Source of the DNA: Alphaproteobacteria bacterium
Lineage (GTDB): Bacteria > Pseudomonadota > Alphaproteobacteria > Micropepsales > Micropepsaceae
Reading direction: 5' to 3'
NCBI GenBank assembly: GCA_003246795.1
Contig: QKCS01000068.1
Span: 1 to 5,346 of the forward strand
DNA: 5,346 bases
Both the position numbers and the translations under genes were made by a program. Of the stretch, positions 1 to 5,346 are shown piece by piece. How positions within the stretch are numbered: position 1 is the first letter of the stretch; each line of letters opens with the position of its first letter. The notes under the pieces are model-generated. The model saw only the letters and a list, made by a program, of their open reading frames with translations, ran no database searches and was not told where the DNA came from.

Positions 1-173
1 ACGAAGACGAGGACCAGCACGAACGCGCCCCCGAGGAGACCGCCGTCATACCGTTGGGACCAAGATCCGGGGATTCCCGCGACTACGTCCGGCGTGACGC
101 GCCGGCGCCGATCACGTCTGACGGCCCCTACCGCCAGCCCGCGCCCGATCCGGACGAACCGTCGCCCTTTTAG
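1..173 (+). CDS. 3' end of an unrecognised gene with an acidic, proline-rich C-terminal tail (partial)
   Basis: An open frame enters from the left edge and ends at a TAG at 171-173, giving 56 visible residues and no start codon in the window. The visible protein begins EDEDQHERAPEE and ends PDPDEPSPF. It is rich in Asp, Glu, Pro and Arg and has no hydrophobic segment, so it looks like a disordered C-terminal tail rather than a folded domain. The codons keep the C/G-ending bias of the neighbouring genes, which supports real coding. I do not recognise the family, and a tail of this kind cannot identify it. The next gene starts 57 bases after the stop, so it may or may not share a transcript with the DUF1214/DUF1254 pair. 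Confidence 0.6.
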   Translation, partial: EDEDQHERAPEETAVIPLGPRSGDSRDYVRRDAPAPITSDGPYRQPAPDPDEPSPF

Positions 174-230
174 GTCTGTTGCAGCAACGCGCTAGGCCGC
201 CGCAGTCCACGGCCGGTAGACTCGCATGCC

Positions 231-806
231 ATGAGATTCGTTCTGCATCTGATCGGCGCCGTAGTCGTCGCCGTGATTCTGGGCCTCGGCAGCGCCTACT
301 ACGTGGCGCGCTATGCCGTGCAGGGCGAAGCGTTAGTCGCGAACGGACCTTGGGTCACGAACCTCGAAACCGGCGGTACTGACGCCGATATTTATACCCG
401 TGCGTTCGTGGCGCTGACCGGTCTGCTCGCGCTAAACAAGAGCGAGACCATCTACTACAACGCGACCGCCGACAGCGACGGCAACGCACTCGACGGACGT
501 TGCAGCTATCGCATCGAAGGCCGCGACCCCGACGCCCGGTGGTGGAGCATGACCGTCTACGGCCGCGACCACTACCTCGTCGACAATCCGTCGAAGCGCT
601 ACTCGGTCAGCCAGACCACCGTCACGCGTGAACCGGGCGGCTCCTTCGTGGTCCGCCTGTCGACGGTCGAAGAAACCGGGAATTGGATCGCGACCTCGCC
701 CGACGGGTTTCAGGTCACGCTCCGTCTCTATAACCCCGGCGTCTCCGTGAGAGAGGAACCGGGCTCCGTCCCTCTGCCGGCGATCGTCAAGGAGTCCTGC
801 TCGTGA
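231..806 (+). CDS. DUF1214 domain protein with N-terminal membrane anchor
   Basis: This 191-residue protein has one hydrophobic segment at about residues 4-27, suiting a signal anchor with the rest in the periplasm. The remainder matches my knowledge of DUF1214: the core CSYRIEGRDPDARWWSMTVYG (residues 91-111), then DHYLVDN (113-119), and near the end GNWIATSPDGFQVTLRLYNP (150-169). The family has no firmly established biochemical role that I can name. In many bacteria the domain is fused to DUF1254 in a protein of over 400 residues; here it stands alone and DUF1254 is the next gene. The ATG at 231 is chosen because it gives the complete anchor; no strong ribosome binding site precedes it. 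The stop overlaps the next start by 4 bases (GTGA), so the two proteins are probably made together and may form a complex (inference). Confidence 0.85.
   Translation: MRFVLHLIGAVVVAVILGLGSAYYVARYAVQGEALVANGPWVTNLETGGTDADIYTRAFVALTGLLALNKSETIYYNATADSDGNALDGRCSYRIEGRDPDARWWSMTVYGRDHYLVDNPSKRYSVSQTTVTREPGGSFVVRLSTVEETGNWIATSPDGFQVTLRLYNPGVSVREEPGSVPLPAIVKESCS
789..794 (+). promoter_or_regulatory. Ribosome binding site for the DUF1254 gene
   Basis: AAGGAG lies inside the last codons of the DUF1214 gene, 8 bases before the GTG at 803. It supports the non-ATG start and independent ribosome loading on top of the 4-base stop/start overlap. Confidence 0.7.
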
Positions 807-1336
807 TCCGCTGGACGGCATGGGCTTTGTTCACGCTCGCGCTCGCCGCGGCCGTTCACTGGGCGACAGTGGCCTTTGCGCCGGAACTGATCATGTCGCG
901 CGTGATGTCGGGCATGGGGGGACGCGGGATCAACGCCATCAGACACGTCGAACGCGCAACGGCCGCGTCGCGCAAGGTCGTGAAACCGAGCCCCGATCTC
1001 CTCTACTCGACGTGCGTCTTCGACGTGACGCGCGCGCCCTTGAAGGTCACGACGGCCGCGCCCGAAGACACGTATTGGTCGGTCGCATTCTACGCCGCGA
1101 ACACGGACAATTTCTTCACCCTGAACGACACGACGGCCGGCGGAAAACCGGCGACGATCATTCTGGTCGGCCAGGGCCAAGCGCTCGACCCGCAACCTGA
1201 AGGCACGCTCATCGTCAGCGCGCCCACGACGAAAGGTCTCGTCCTTTTCCGCACGCTGATCGACAACGACGCCCGCGAGCCCGAACTCGATCGCTTGCGG
1301 CGCGACGCGAAGTGCGAGCCGCTCTACTACCGCTGA
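803..1336 (+). CDS. DUF1254 domain protein with N-terminal membrane anchor
   Basis: This 177-residue protein starts at GTG, with AAGGAG well placed upstream and a 4-base overlap with the DUF1214 gene. Residues 4-26 are hydrophobic, giving a signal anchor or signal peptide. The domain core is at about 58-105: PDLLYSTCVFDV, a short run of beta-type sequence, then EDTYWSVAFYAANTDNFF. This agrees with the DUF1254 pattern of a D-x-LYS segment followed by R/T-YW-S. The C-terminal third carries GTLIVSAPTTKGLVLFRTLID (residues 134-154). Two cysteines (71 and 171) could pair in the periplasm, but this is speculation. The biochemical role is unknown. The organisation suggests a two-subunit version of the fused DUF1254-DUF1214 proteins. 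A DUF1254 assignment is fairly safe; any function is not. Confidence 0.82.
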   Translation: MIRWTAWALFTLALAAAVHWATVAFAPELIMSRVMSGMGGRGINAIRHVERATAASRKVVKPSPDLLYSTCVFDVTRAPLKVTTAAPEDTYWSVAFYAANTDNFFTLNDTTAGGKPATIILVGQGQALDPQPEGTLIVSAPTTKGLVLFRTLIDNDAREPELDRLRRDAKCEPLYYR

Positions 1337-1352
1337 ACCGTGAGCGTTAGAC

Positions 1353-1394
1353 CTGTGGCGTTCGGTTCGGCTAAGCTGTGCCCGAACGCCACAG
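1353..1394. repeat. Perfect 13-bp inverted repeat between the DUF1254 gene and the importer operon
   Basis: CTGTGGCGTTCGG at 1353-1365 is the exact reverse complement of CCGAACGCCACAG at 1382-1394, with 16 bases between. In RNA this would form a stable stem (9 of 13 pairs G-C). No T-run follows, so it is not a standard intrinsic terminator. The right arm ends 10 bases before the ATG at 1405, so a folded stem would sit against the ribosome binding region. It could be a dyad operator, a Rho-independent-like end for the upstream pair, or a translation control element. The repeat is directly visible; its role is inferred. Confidence 0.7.
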
Positions 1395-1404
1395 AGATCG
1401 GACC

Positions 1405-2436
1405 ATGACCGCATTGACCCGCCGCGCGACGCTCGCCGCGCTCGCGTCCGTCGCCGCCACGCCCGTCTGGGCCGCGACGAAGGCCAAGCCGACGAAAGTC
1501 ACCTTCGTCACCGACTGGAAAGCCCAGGCCGAACACGGCGGCTATTACCAAGCGCTCGCGACCGGTCTCTACAAGAAGGCGGGCCTGGACGTCGCGATCA
1601 AGCAAGGCGGTCCGTCCGTGAACACGCCGCAGTTGATCGCCGCCAGCGCCGTCGATTTCGCGATGGGCTCCAATCACTTTCAGCCGTTGAACCTGGCGGC
1701 CGTCGGCGCCGACGCGCTCGCCGTCGCGGCGATCTTCCAGAAGGACCCCCAGGTCCTAATCACGCACCCGCGCGACGACATCAAATCGATCGCCGACATG
1801 AAGGGCAAGCCGATCATGCTCTCCGACGCCACGATCTCGACATGGTGGATCTGGGCGAAGGCGCGCTACGGCTTCACCGACAAACAGATCCGCAAATACA
1901 CGTTCAACCTTGCGCCGTTCCTCACCGACAAAAAGGCGATCCAGCAAGGCTACGTGACGTCGGAGCCCTACACGATCGAGAAGGAGGGCAAGATCAAGCC
2001 GCAGGTCTTCCTGCTCGCCGACTACGGCTATCCGGGTTATTCGAACTTGATCTTGGCGCGCAGCAAGCACGTGCGCGAGCGGCCGAAGATGGTGCAGGCG
2101 TTCGTGGACGCGACGATCGACGGCTGGGTCGGCTATCTCACGGGCGACCCGAAGCCTGCGAACGACCTCATCAAGAAGGACAACTCGGAGATGACCGACG
2201 ACATCATCGCCCAGGCCATCGCGCAATTGCGCGACCGGGGCATGGTGTTGGGCGGCGACGCAGCCCAGCTCGGCGTCGGCGCGATGACAAACGCGCGCTG
2301 GAAAACGTTCTTCGACCTCATGAAGGAGAACAAAGTCTATGAGAACGAGGTCGACTACACGAAGGCGTTCACGACGAAGTTCGTGAACAAGGGGCGCGGC
2401 GTTACGAAACCCAAACCCGCGGTCGACGCGCACTAG
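1405..2436 (+). CDS. ABC transporter substrate-binding protein, NMT1/THI5-like (NitT/TauT family)
   Basis: This 343-residue exported protein captures the ligand for the importer encoded with the next two genes. Residues 1-23 form a signal peptide with a twin arginine (LTRRATL at 4-10), a hydrophobic stretch and a likely cleavage after VWA (21-23). The pair suggests Tat export, though the full Tat consensus is not met. The mature start, VTFVTDWKAQAEHGGYYQALATGLYKKAGLDV (32-63), is the hallmark of NMT1/THI5-like binding proteins, and GGPSVNTPQLIAASAVDFAMG (68-88) continues that fold. LSDATISTWWIWAK (139-152) and GYVTSEPYT (182-190) lie in ligand-lining regions of relatives. A GTG at 1378 would add nine residues ahead of the signal peptide and falls in the loop of the inverted repeat, so ATG 1405 is preferred. 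The ligand is unknown: relatives bind thiamine-pyrimidine precursors, sulfonates, riboflavin and others. No thiamine riboswitch is visible upstream. Confidence 0.9.
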   Translation: MTALTRRATLAALASVAATPVWAATKAKPTKVTFVTDWKAQAEHGGYYQALATGLYKKAGLDVAIKQGGPSVNTPQLIAASAVDFAMGSNHFQPLNLAAVGADALAVAAIFQKDPQVLITHPRDDIKSIADMKGKPIMLSDATISTWWIWAKARYGFTDKQIRKYTFNLAPFLTDKKAIQQGYVTSEPYTIEKEGKIKPQVFLLADYGYPGYSNLILARSKHVRERPKMVQAFVDATIDGWVGYLTGDPKPANDLIKKDNSEMTDDIIAQAIAQLRDRGMVLGGDAAQLGVGAMTNARWKTFFDLMKENKVYENEVDYTKAFTTKFVNKGRGVTKPKPAVDAH

Positions 2437-2442
2437 CCAACA

Positions 2443-3180
2443 TTGCTGCTCACCTTCGACCACGTCACAAAGCGGTTCCCAAGCGGCGTCGAGGCGCTCA
2501 AGGACGCGAACTTCGCCGTCGCCGACGGTGAGTTCGTCTCGCTCGTCGGACCGTCCGGCTGCGGCAAGAGCACGGCATTGCGGCTAATCGCGGGCCTCAC
2601 GGCTCCGAACACAGGCGCGGTCAAATGGGCGGGGACGCCGCCGACGCTCGGCTTCGTATTTCAGGACGCGGCATTGATGCCGTGGGCGACGGTTGAAAAG
2701 AACGTGCGCCTGCCGCTCGAACTTCAGCGCATGGAGGAGGCGAAGATCCGCGACCGCGTCGGTGAAGCGCTGAACCTCGTGGGTCTTGAGGCCTTCGCCC
2801 GCTCGTACCCGCGCGAACTTTCAGGCGGCATGCGCATGCGCGCGTCGATCGCGCGCGCCCTCGCCGCCGACCCGAAGGTGCTGTTGATGGACGAACCGTT
2901 CGCCGCGCTCGACGAATTGACGCGGGAGCGCCTGAACGACGAACTGCGCGCCTTGTGGGCCGGGAAGAACTTGACGATCGTCTTCGTTACGCACTCGATC
3001 TACGAGAGCGTCTATCTTTCCTCACGCATCCTGGTGATGAGTCCGCGACCGGGCCGAGTCGTTGCCGACATTGCAATGGACGACCCGCGAGCCCGCGATC
3101 CGGAATTCCGCGCAACGCAAATTTACGGCGAACGCTGCCGCGAAGTCCGCGCAGCCCTGAAGATGCGGGAGGACACATGA
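2443..3180 (+). CDS. ABC transporter ATP-binding protein (NitT/TauT family)
   Basis: This 245-residue cytoplasmic ATPase powers the importer. All nucleotide-binding motifs are intact: Walker A GPSGCGKST (36-44), Q-loop FVFQD with Gln74, signature LSGGM (126-130), Walker B VLLMDEPF (146-153), D-loop ALD (155-157) and switch His184 in FVTHS. The signature continues as RMR rather than the commoner RQR, which I regard as a normal variant in this family. The start is a TTG. An in-frame TAG lies only 9 bases upstream, and the next in-frame ATG (Met79) is past Walker A, so only TTG 2443 or the adjacent CTG can serve. No Shine-Dalgarno sequence is seen, so translation probably depends on ribosomes finishing the binding-protein gene, which is in the same frame. 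The stop overlaps the permease start. Function is secure; substrate is not. Confidence 0.93.
   Translation: MLLTFDHVTKRFPSGVEALKDANFAVADGEFVSLVGPSGCGKSTALRLIAGLTAPNTGAVKWAGTPPTLGFVFQDAALMPWATVEKNVRLPLELQRMEEAKIRDRVGEALNLVGLEAFARSYPRELSGGMRMRASIARALAADPKVLLMDEPFAALDELTRERLNDELRALWAGKNLTIVFVTHSIYESVYLSSRILVMSPRPGRVVADIAMDDPRARDPEFRATQIYGERCREVRAALKMREDT
3168..3172 (+). promoter_or_regulatory. Ribosome binding site for the permease gene
   Basis: GGAGG, within the last codons of the ATPase gene, lies 7 bases before the ATG at 3180 and 4 bases before the ATG at 3177. The spacing favours 3180, although either start gives essentially the same protein. Confidence 0.65.
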
Positions 3181-3965
3181 TGCGCGATCGCATCCTCGCC
3201 TACGGGCTGCCGATCTTCGTCGCCGTCGCCGTCGTCGGCTTCTGGGAATGGGCCGTCGGCGCGTTCGAGGTGTCGCCCTTCGTGTTGCCCACCCCATCGG
3301 CGATCGCAACCGCCGTCGTCACCGAGTGGAGCTCGCTCGCGGCTTCCGCCTGGGTCACGATCCGCATCACAATCGTTGCGTTCGTTCTAGCGCTTGTCTT
3401 CGGCGTCGCCTGGGCTGTCATCTTCGCCCAAAGCCGCACGATCGAACGCGCTCTGTTCCCCTACGCCGTAACGCTACAAGTGACGCCGGTCGTCGCCATC
3501 GCGCCGCTGATCTTGATCTGGGTCGGCCTCGACAACGCGGAGCGCGCGGTCCTGATCCTCGCCACGATCGTCGCCTTCTTCCCGATTCTCGCGAATACGA
3601 CGCTGGGCCTGCGCTCCGCCGACCGCGGGCTGCATGAGCTATTCGACTTGTACGGCGCCTCGCGCCTCCAGCGCCTCACGCGCCTTCAGTTCCCAGCCGC
3701 CCTTCCTTACATTTTGGCCGGCATGAAGATCTCAGGCGGCCTTGCCCTCATCGGCACCGTCGTCGCAGAATTCGCGGCCGGTTCGGGAACGTCGACCGGC
3801 CTCGCCTGGGTCATCTACGAATCCGGCTTCAACCTGCGCATCGCCAAAGCCTTCGCAGCCCTCGCGCTACTGTCCGCGATCGGCATCGCGATCTACGCCG
3901 CCCTCTCCCTTCTCGAGCGCCAGCTCCTGAAGCGTTGGCACGAAAGCGCTACGTCCGTCGAATAA
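3180..3965 (+). CDS. ABC transporter permease (NitT/TauT family, BPD_transp_1 type)
   Basis: This 261-residue inner-membrane protein forms the channel of the importer, probably as a homodimer because no second permease gene is present. Hydrophobic segments lie at about 6-26, 60-83, 95-116, 120-141, 182-202 and 220-244, giving about six membrane spans. The VLPTPSAIATAV segment (36-47) is the typical periplasmic signature after the first span in this family. The cytoplasmic coupling helix (EAA loop) is at about 153-185: ELFDLYGASRLQRLTRLQFPAALP with the conserved Gly-Ala and Leu-Pro, followed by GMKISGGLALIG. The ATG at 3180 overlaps the ATPase stop by one base and has the better spacing to GGAGG; the ATG at 3177 adds one Met. 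It completes a three-gene operon of binding protein, ATPase and permease. No intrinsic terminator follows its TAA. Confidence 0.92.
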   Translation: MRDRILAYGLPIFVAVAVVGFWEWAVGAFEVSPFVLPTPSAIATAVVTEWSSLAASAWVTIRITIVAFVLALVFGVAWAVIFAQSRTIERALFPYAVTLQVTPVVAIAPLILIWVGLDNAERAVLILATIVAFFPILANTTLGLRSADRGLHELFDLYGASRLQRLTRLQFPAALPYILAGMKISGGLALIGTVVAEFAAGSGTSTGLAWVIYESGFNLRIAKAFAALALLSAIGIAIYAALSLLERQLLKRWHESATSVE

Positions 3966-3970
3966 CACAA

Positions 3971-3991
3971 ATATAAACTGTAATTTTATAT
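3971..3991. promoter_or_regulatory. AT-rich inverted repeat upstream of the sulfite reductase operon, candidate operator or UP element
   Basis: ATATAAA (3971-3977) and TTTATAT (3985-3991) are exact reverse complements 7 bases apart. A second, overlapping register pairs AAATATA (3969-3975) with TATATTT (3989-3995). The surrounding 3966-4005 has only 8 G/C in 40 bases, in sharp contrast with the GC-rich genes on both sides. The dyad lies just ahead of a TTGACA hexamer, where an activator site or an alpha-subunit contact region would be expected. The bound protein is unknown; a LysR- or Rrf2-type sulfur regulator is one possibility. A-T palindromes can also arise by chance in such AT-rich sequence. 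Confidence 0.35.
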
Positions 3992-4006
3992 ATTTCACGA
4001 GAAAAG

Positions 4007-4035
4007 TTGACAATAAGTCGCCTCATCCCCATTCT
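4007..4035 (+). promoter_or_regulatory. Candidate sigma-70 promoter for the DUF2849-cysI operon
   Basis: A perfect -35 hexamer TTGACA is at 4007-4012. At 17 bases spacing the -10 position reads CATTCT (4030-4035), which matches only three of six consensus bases. A weak -10 would suit a promoter needing an activator, in line with sulfur-regulated genes, but this is inference. Initiation near 4041-4043 would leave a leader of under 20 bases before the ATG at 4059 that still includes the AGAGG ribosome binding site, and it would exclude the upstream ATG at 4038 as a start. Confidence 0.4.
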
Positions 4036-4046
4036 CCATGGACAAC

Positions 4047-4051
4047 AGAGG
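4047..4051 (+). promoter_or_regulatory. Ribosome binding site deciding the DUF2849 start
   Basis: AGAGG sits 7 bases before the ATG at 4059. The other in-frame ATG, at 4038, is preceded by pyrimidine-rich sequence without any Shine-Dalgarno match, so 4059 is the likely start. Confidence 0.55.
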
Positions 4052-4058
4052 CGTGCGT

Positions 4059-4343
4059 ATGCCCCAGGTTTTGACGGCAAATCGGTTGGCTGACGGCGAG
4101 GCTGTGTACCTCGCGGCCGATGGCGCATGGGTGGAGAGCCTGGCAGCGGCAGAAATTTTGACCTCGCCGAACCAAGGCAAGGCGGCGCTGGCGAAGGGCG
4201 CGGAGGCTGAGCGCGACCTGCATGTCGTCAACGCCTATCTGCTCGACACGACCGCGGTGGGCGGCCCCGCGAAGATGCGCGAGATCATCCGCGCGGCCGG
4301 TCCGACCGTTCGCCGCGACCTCGGGAAACAAGCCCGGACCTGA
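4059..4343 (+). CDS. DUF2849 domain protein, sulfite reductase-associated
   Basis: This 94-residue soluble protein has no signal peptide or membrane segment. It opens with PQVLTANRLADGEAVYLAADGAWV (2-25) and closes with MREIIRAAGPTVRRDLGKQ (73-91), both typical of DUF2849, a small family I know mainly from alphaproteobacterial sulfur-assimilation operons directly before cysI. The middle contains AEAERDLHVVNAYLLD (48-63). There are no cysteines, so it is unlikely to bind an iron-sulfur cluster by itself. Its role is not established; partnership with sulfite reductase, siroheme delivery or electron transfer are all guesses from context. The ATG at 4059 is chosen over 4038 for its AGAGG site and because MPQVLTANRL fits the family start. 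Only one base separates its stop from the sulfite reductase ATG. A siroheme synthase gene (cysG), often upstream in such operons, is absent here. Confidence 0.87.
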   Translation: MPQVLTANRLADGEAVYLAADGAWVESLAAAEILTSPNQGKAALAKGAEAERDLHVVNAYLLDTTAVGGPAKMREIIRAAGPTVRRDLGKQART

Positions 4344-4344
4344 C

Positions 4345-5346
4345 ATGTACCGTTACGACGAATTCGATCAGAAGATCGTCGACGAGCGCGTGGCGCAGTT
4401 CCGCAGCCAAGTCGAGCGTCGCCTCAAGGGCGAGCTCACCGAAGACCAGTTCAAACCGCTGCGCCTGATGAACGGGCTCTACCTGCAACTGCATGCCTAT
4501 ATGCTGCGCGTGGCGATCCCGTACGGGACGCTGTCGTCGCGCCAAATGCGCATGCTGGCCCACATCGCACGCAAGTACGACAAGGGCTACGGCCACTTCA
4601 CGACGCGCCAGAACCTTCAATACAACTGGCCGAAGCTTGCCGACGTGCCCGACATCCTGGCCGACCTCGCGACCGTCGAGATGCACGCCATCCAGACGAG
4701 CGGCAACTGCATCCGCAACGTGACGTCCGACCATTTCGCGGGCGCGGCCGCCGACGAAGTCGACGATCCGCGCGTCTGGTCGGAAATCATCCGCCAGTGG
4801 TCGACGTTCCATCCCGAATTCTCGTACTTGCCGCGCAAGTTCAAGATCGCGGTCACCGCCGCACAGAAAGACCGCGCCGCGATCAAGGTCCACGACATCG
4901 GCATCGTCATTCGCAAGGATGCAACCGGCGCGCTCGCCTTCGACGTCTATGTCGGCGGCGGCCAGGGGCGCACGCCGTTCGTCGGACATTTGATCGGCGA
5001 AGGCATTGCCGCGAACGATCTGCTCGCCTATCTCGAAGCGACGATGCGCGTCTACAATCAGTACGGACGCCGCGACAACATCTACAAGGCGCGCATCAAG
5101 ATTCTCGTCCATCAGATCGGCGCCGAAGAAATGCGCCGACAGGTCTCCGCCGAGTTCGCGGAGATCAAGACACAGGGCGCATTGGCCCTGCCGCAGGCCG
5201 AGATTGACCGCATCCACGCCTACTTCGCTCCGCCCGCGTTCGAAACGCTCGCGGACGAGGACTTGTCGACGCAAAGGAAGAACAAAGCCTTCGCCGCCTG
5301 GCACGACATCAACGTCGCCAAACACAAGGTTCCCGGCTATGCCGTC
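4345..5346 (+). CDS. cysI: Nitrite/sulfite reductase hemoprotein, assimilatory sulfite reductase (partial, 3' end outside window)
   Basis: The frame is open from ATG 4345 to the window edge: 334 residues, probably about 60% of a protein of roughly 550. It reduces sulfite to sulfide with six electrons using siroheme and a 4Fe-4S cluster in the cytoplasm, feeding cysteine synthesis. The N-terminal ferredoxin-like half-domain covers about residues 35-105 and includes GHFTTRQNLQYNW (83-95). TSGNCIRNVTSD (118-129) follows. LPRKFKIAVT (162-171) carries the Lys165/Lys167 pair that aligns with the sulfite-binding lysines of E. coli CysI, and VYVGGGQGRTPFVGHLIGE (201-219) is the conserved glycine-rich segment. 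The cluster and siroheme cysteines should lie in the unseen C-terminal part. The start is one base after the DUF2849 stop with no clear ribosome binding site, suggesting translational coupling. A nitrite-reducing relative cannot be excluded from the fragment, but the DUF2849 neighbour favours sulfite. Confidence 0.9.
   Translation, partial: MYRYDEFDQKIVDERVAQFRSQVERRLKGELTEDQFKPLRLMNGLYLQLHAYMLRVAIPYGTLSSRQMRMLAHIARKYDKGYGHFTTRQNLQYNWPKLADVPDILADLATVEMHAIQTSGNCIRNVTSDHFAGAAADEVDDPRVWSEIIRQWSTFHPEFSYLPRKFKIAVTAAQKDRAAIKVHDIGIVIRKDATGALAFDVYVGGGQGRTPFVGHLIGEGIAANDLLAYLEATMRVYNQYGRRDNIYKARIKILVHQIGAEEMRRQVSAEFAEIKTQGALALPQAEIDRIHAYFAPPAFETLADEDLSTQRKNKAFAAWHDINVAKHKVPGYAV

Noticed and set aside
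178..188. Small palindrome GTTGC-A-GCAAC in the gap before the DUF1214 gene
   Set aside because: The 5-bp arms are short enough to occur by chance and no promoter elements accompany them.
1378..1404. GTG start giving nine more residues on the binding protein
   Set aside because: It would place a charged extension (PERHRDRT) before a complete signal peptide and lies within the inverted repeat; ATG 1405 fits better.
1337..1404. Thiamine (TPP) or other riboswitch before the NMT1-like importer
   Set aside because: The gap is only 68 bases and lacks the conserved CTGAGA and downstream thi-box core. The only structure is the simple inverted repeat.
803..1414. Antisense open frames across the DUF1254 and neighbouring genes
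   Set aside because: They are Arg-rich, lack domains or signals, and reflect codon bias on the opposite strand.
2955..3179. Upstream extension of the permease frame into the ATPase gene
   Set aside because: The added residues are Arg-rich out-of-frame sequence of the ATPase. The overlapping ATG at 3177/3180 with GGAGG and the family-typical N-terminus fix the start.
3966..4006. Intrinsic terminator after the permease gene
   Set aside because: The region has T-runs but no GC-rich stem; the dyads are A-T only and would be too weak in RNA for a typical terminator.
4038..4058. ATG 4038 as start of the DUF2849 gene
   Set aside because: It has no Shine-Dalgarno sequence, lies at or before the predicted transcription start, and adds residues not expected for the family. 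ATG 4059 has AGAGG 7 bases upstream.
4285..5325. Long antisense open frame of 346 residues across the sulfite reductase gene
   Set aside because: It is the mirror of a strongly biased GC-rich coding strand. The + strand frame encodes clear CysI motifs, while the antisense product shows no recognisable domain.

Overview
The window looks like chromosomal DNA from a GC-rich alphaproteobacterium. Codons end mostly in C or G, genes are tightly packed, and the last two genes (a DUF2849 protein followed directly by a sulfite reductase beginning MYRYDEFD) form a pairing I associate with alphaproteobacterial sulfur-assimilation operons. Genus and order cannot be set from this sequence. Every gene I can support is on the + strand.

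Layout. (1) Positions 1-173 hold the 3' end of an unrecognised gene with an acidic, proline-rich tail. (2) Positions 231-1336 hold two small overlapping genes, a membrane-anchored DUF1214 protein and a membrane-anchored DUF1254 protein. These two domains are often found in a single protein; here they are separate and translationally coupled. (3) Positions 1405-3965 hold a complete one-permease ABC importer of the NitT/TauT/NMT1 (ThiXYZ-like) type: exported binding protein, ATPase and permease. A perfect 13-bp inverted repeat sits just before its first gene. (4) Positions 3966-4058 are a strongly AT-rich intergenic region with short inverted repeats and a perfect TTGACA hexamer, probably the control region of the next operon. 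(5) Positions 4059-5346 hold the DUF2849 gene and the first 334 codons of the sulfite reductase hemoprotein gene (cysI-like), which runs off the window.

How the genes fit together. The importer is self-contained and probably brings in a small organic molecule; thiamine-pyrimidine precursors, sulfonates and related ligands are known for relatives, but the ligand is not readable here. The cysI operon reduces sulfite to sulfide for cysteine synthesis. A sulfonate importer beside a sulfite reductase would make metabolic sense, but the AT-rich region between them suggests separate transcription, so this link is only a hypothesis.

No RNA genes, mobile elements, CRISPR arrays or clear intrinsic terminators were seen. 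The content is mostly ordinary core metabolism. The least explained parts are the 1353-1394 hairpin, the AT-rich control region, the SD-less TTG start of the ATPase in frame with the preceding gene, and the uncharacterised DUF2849 and DUF1214/DUF1254 proteins.
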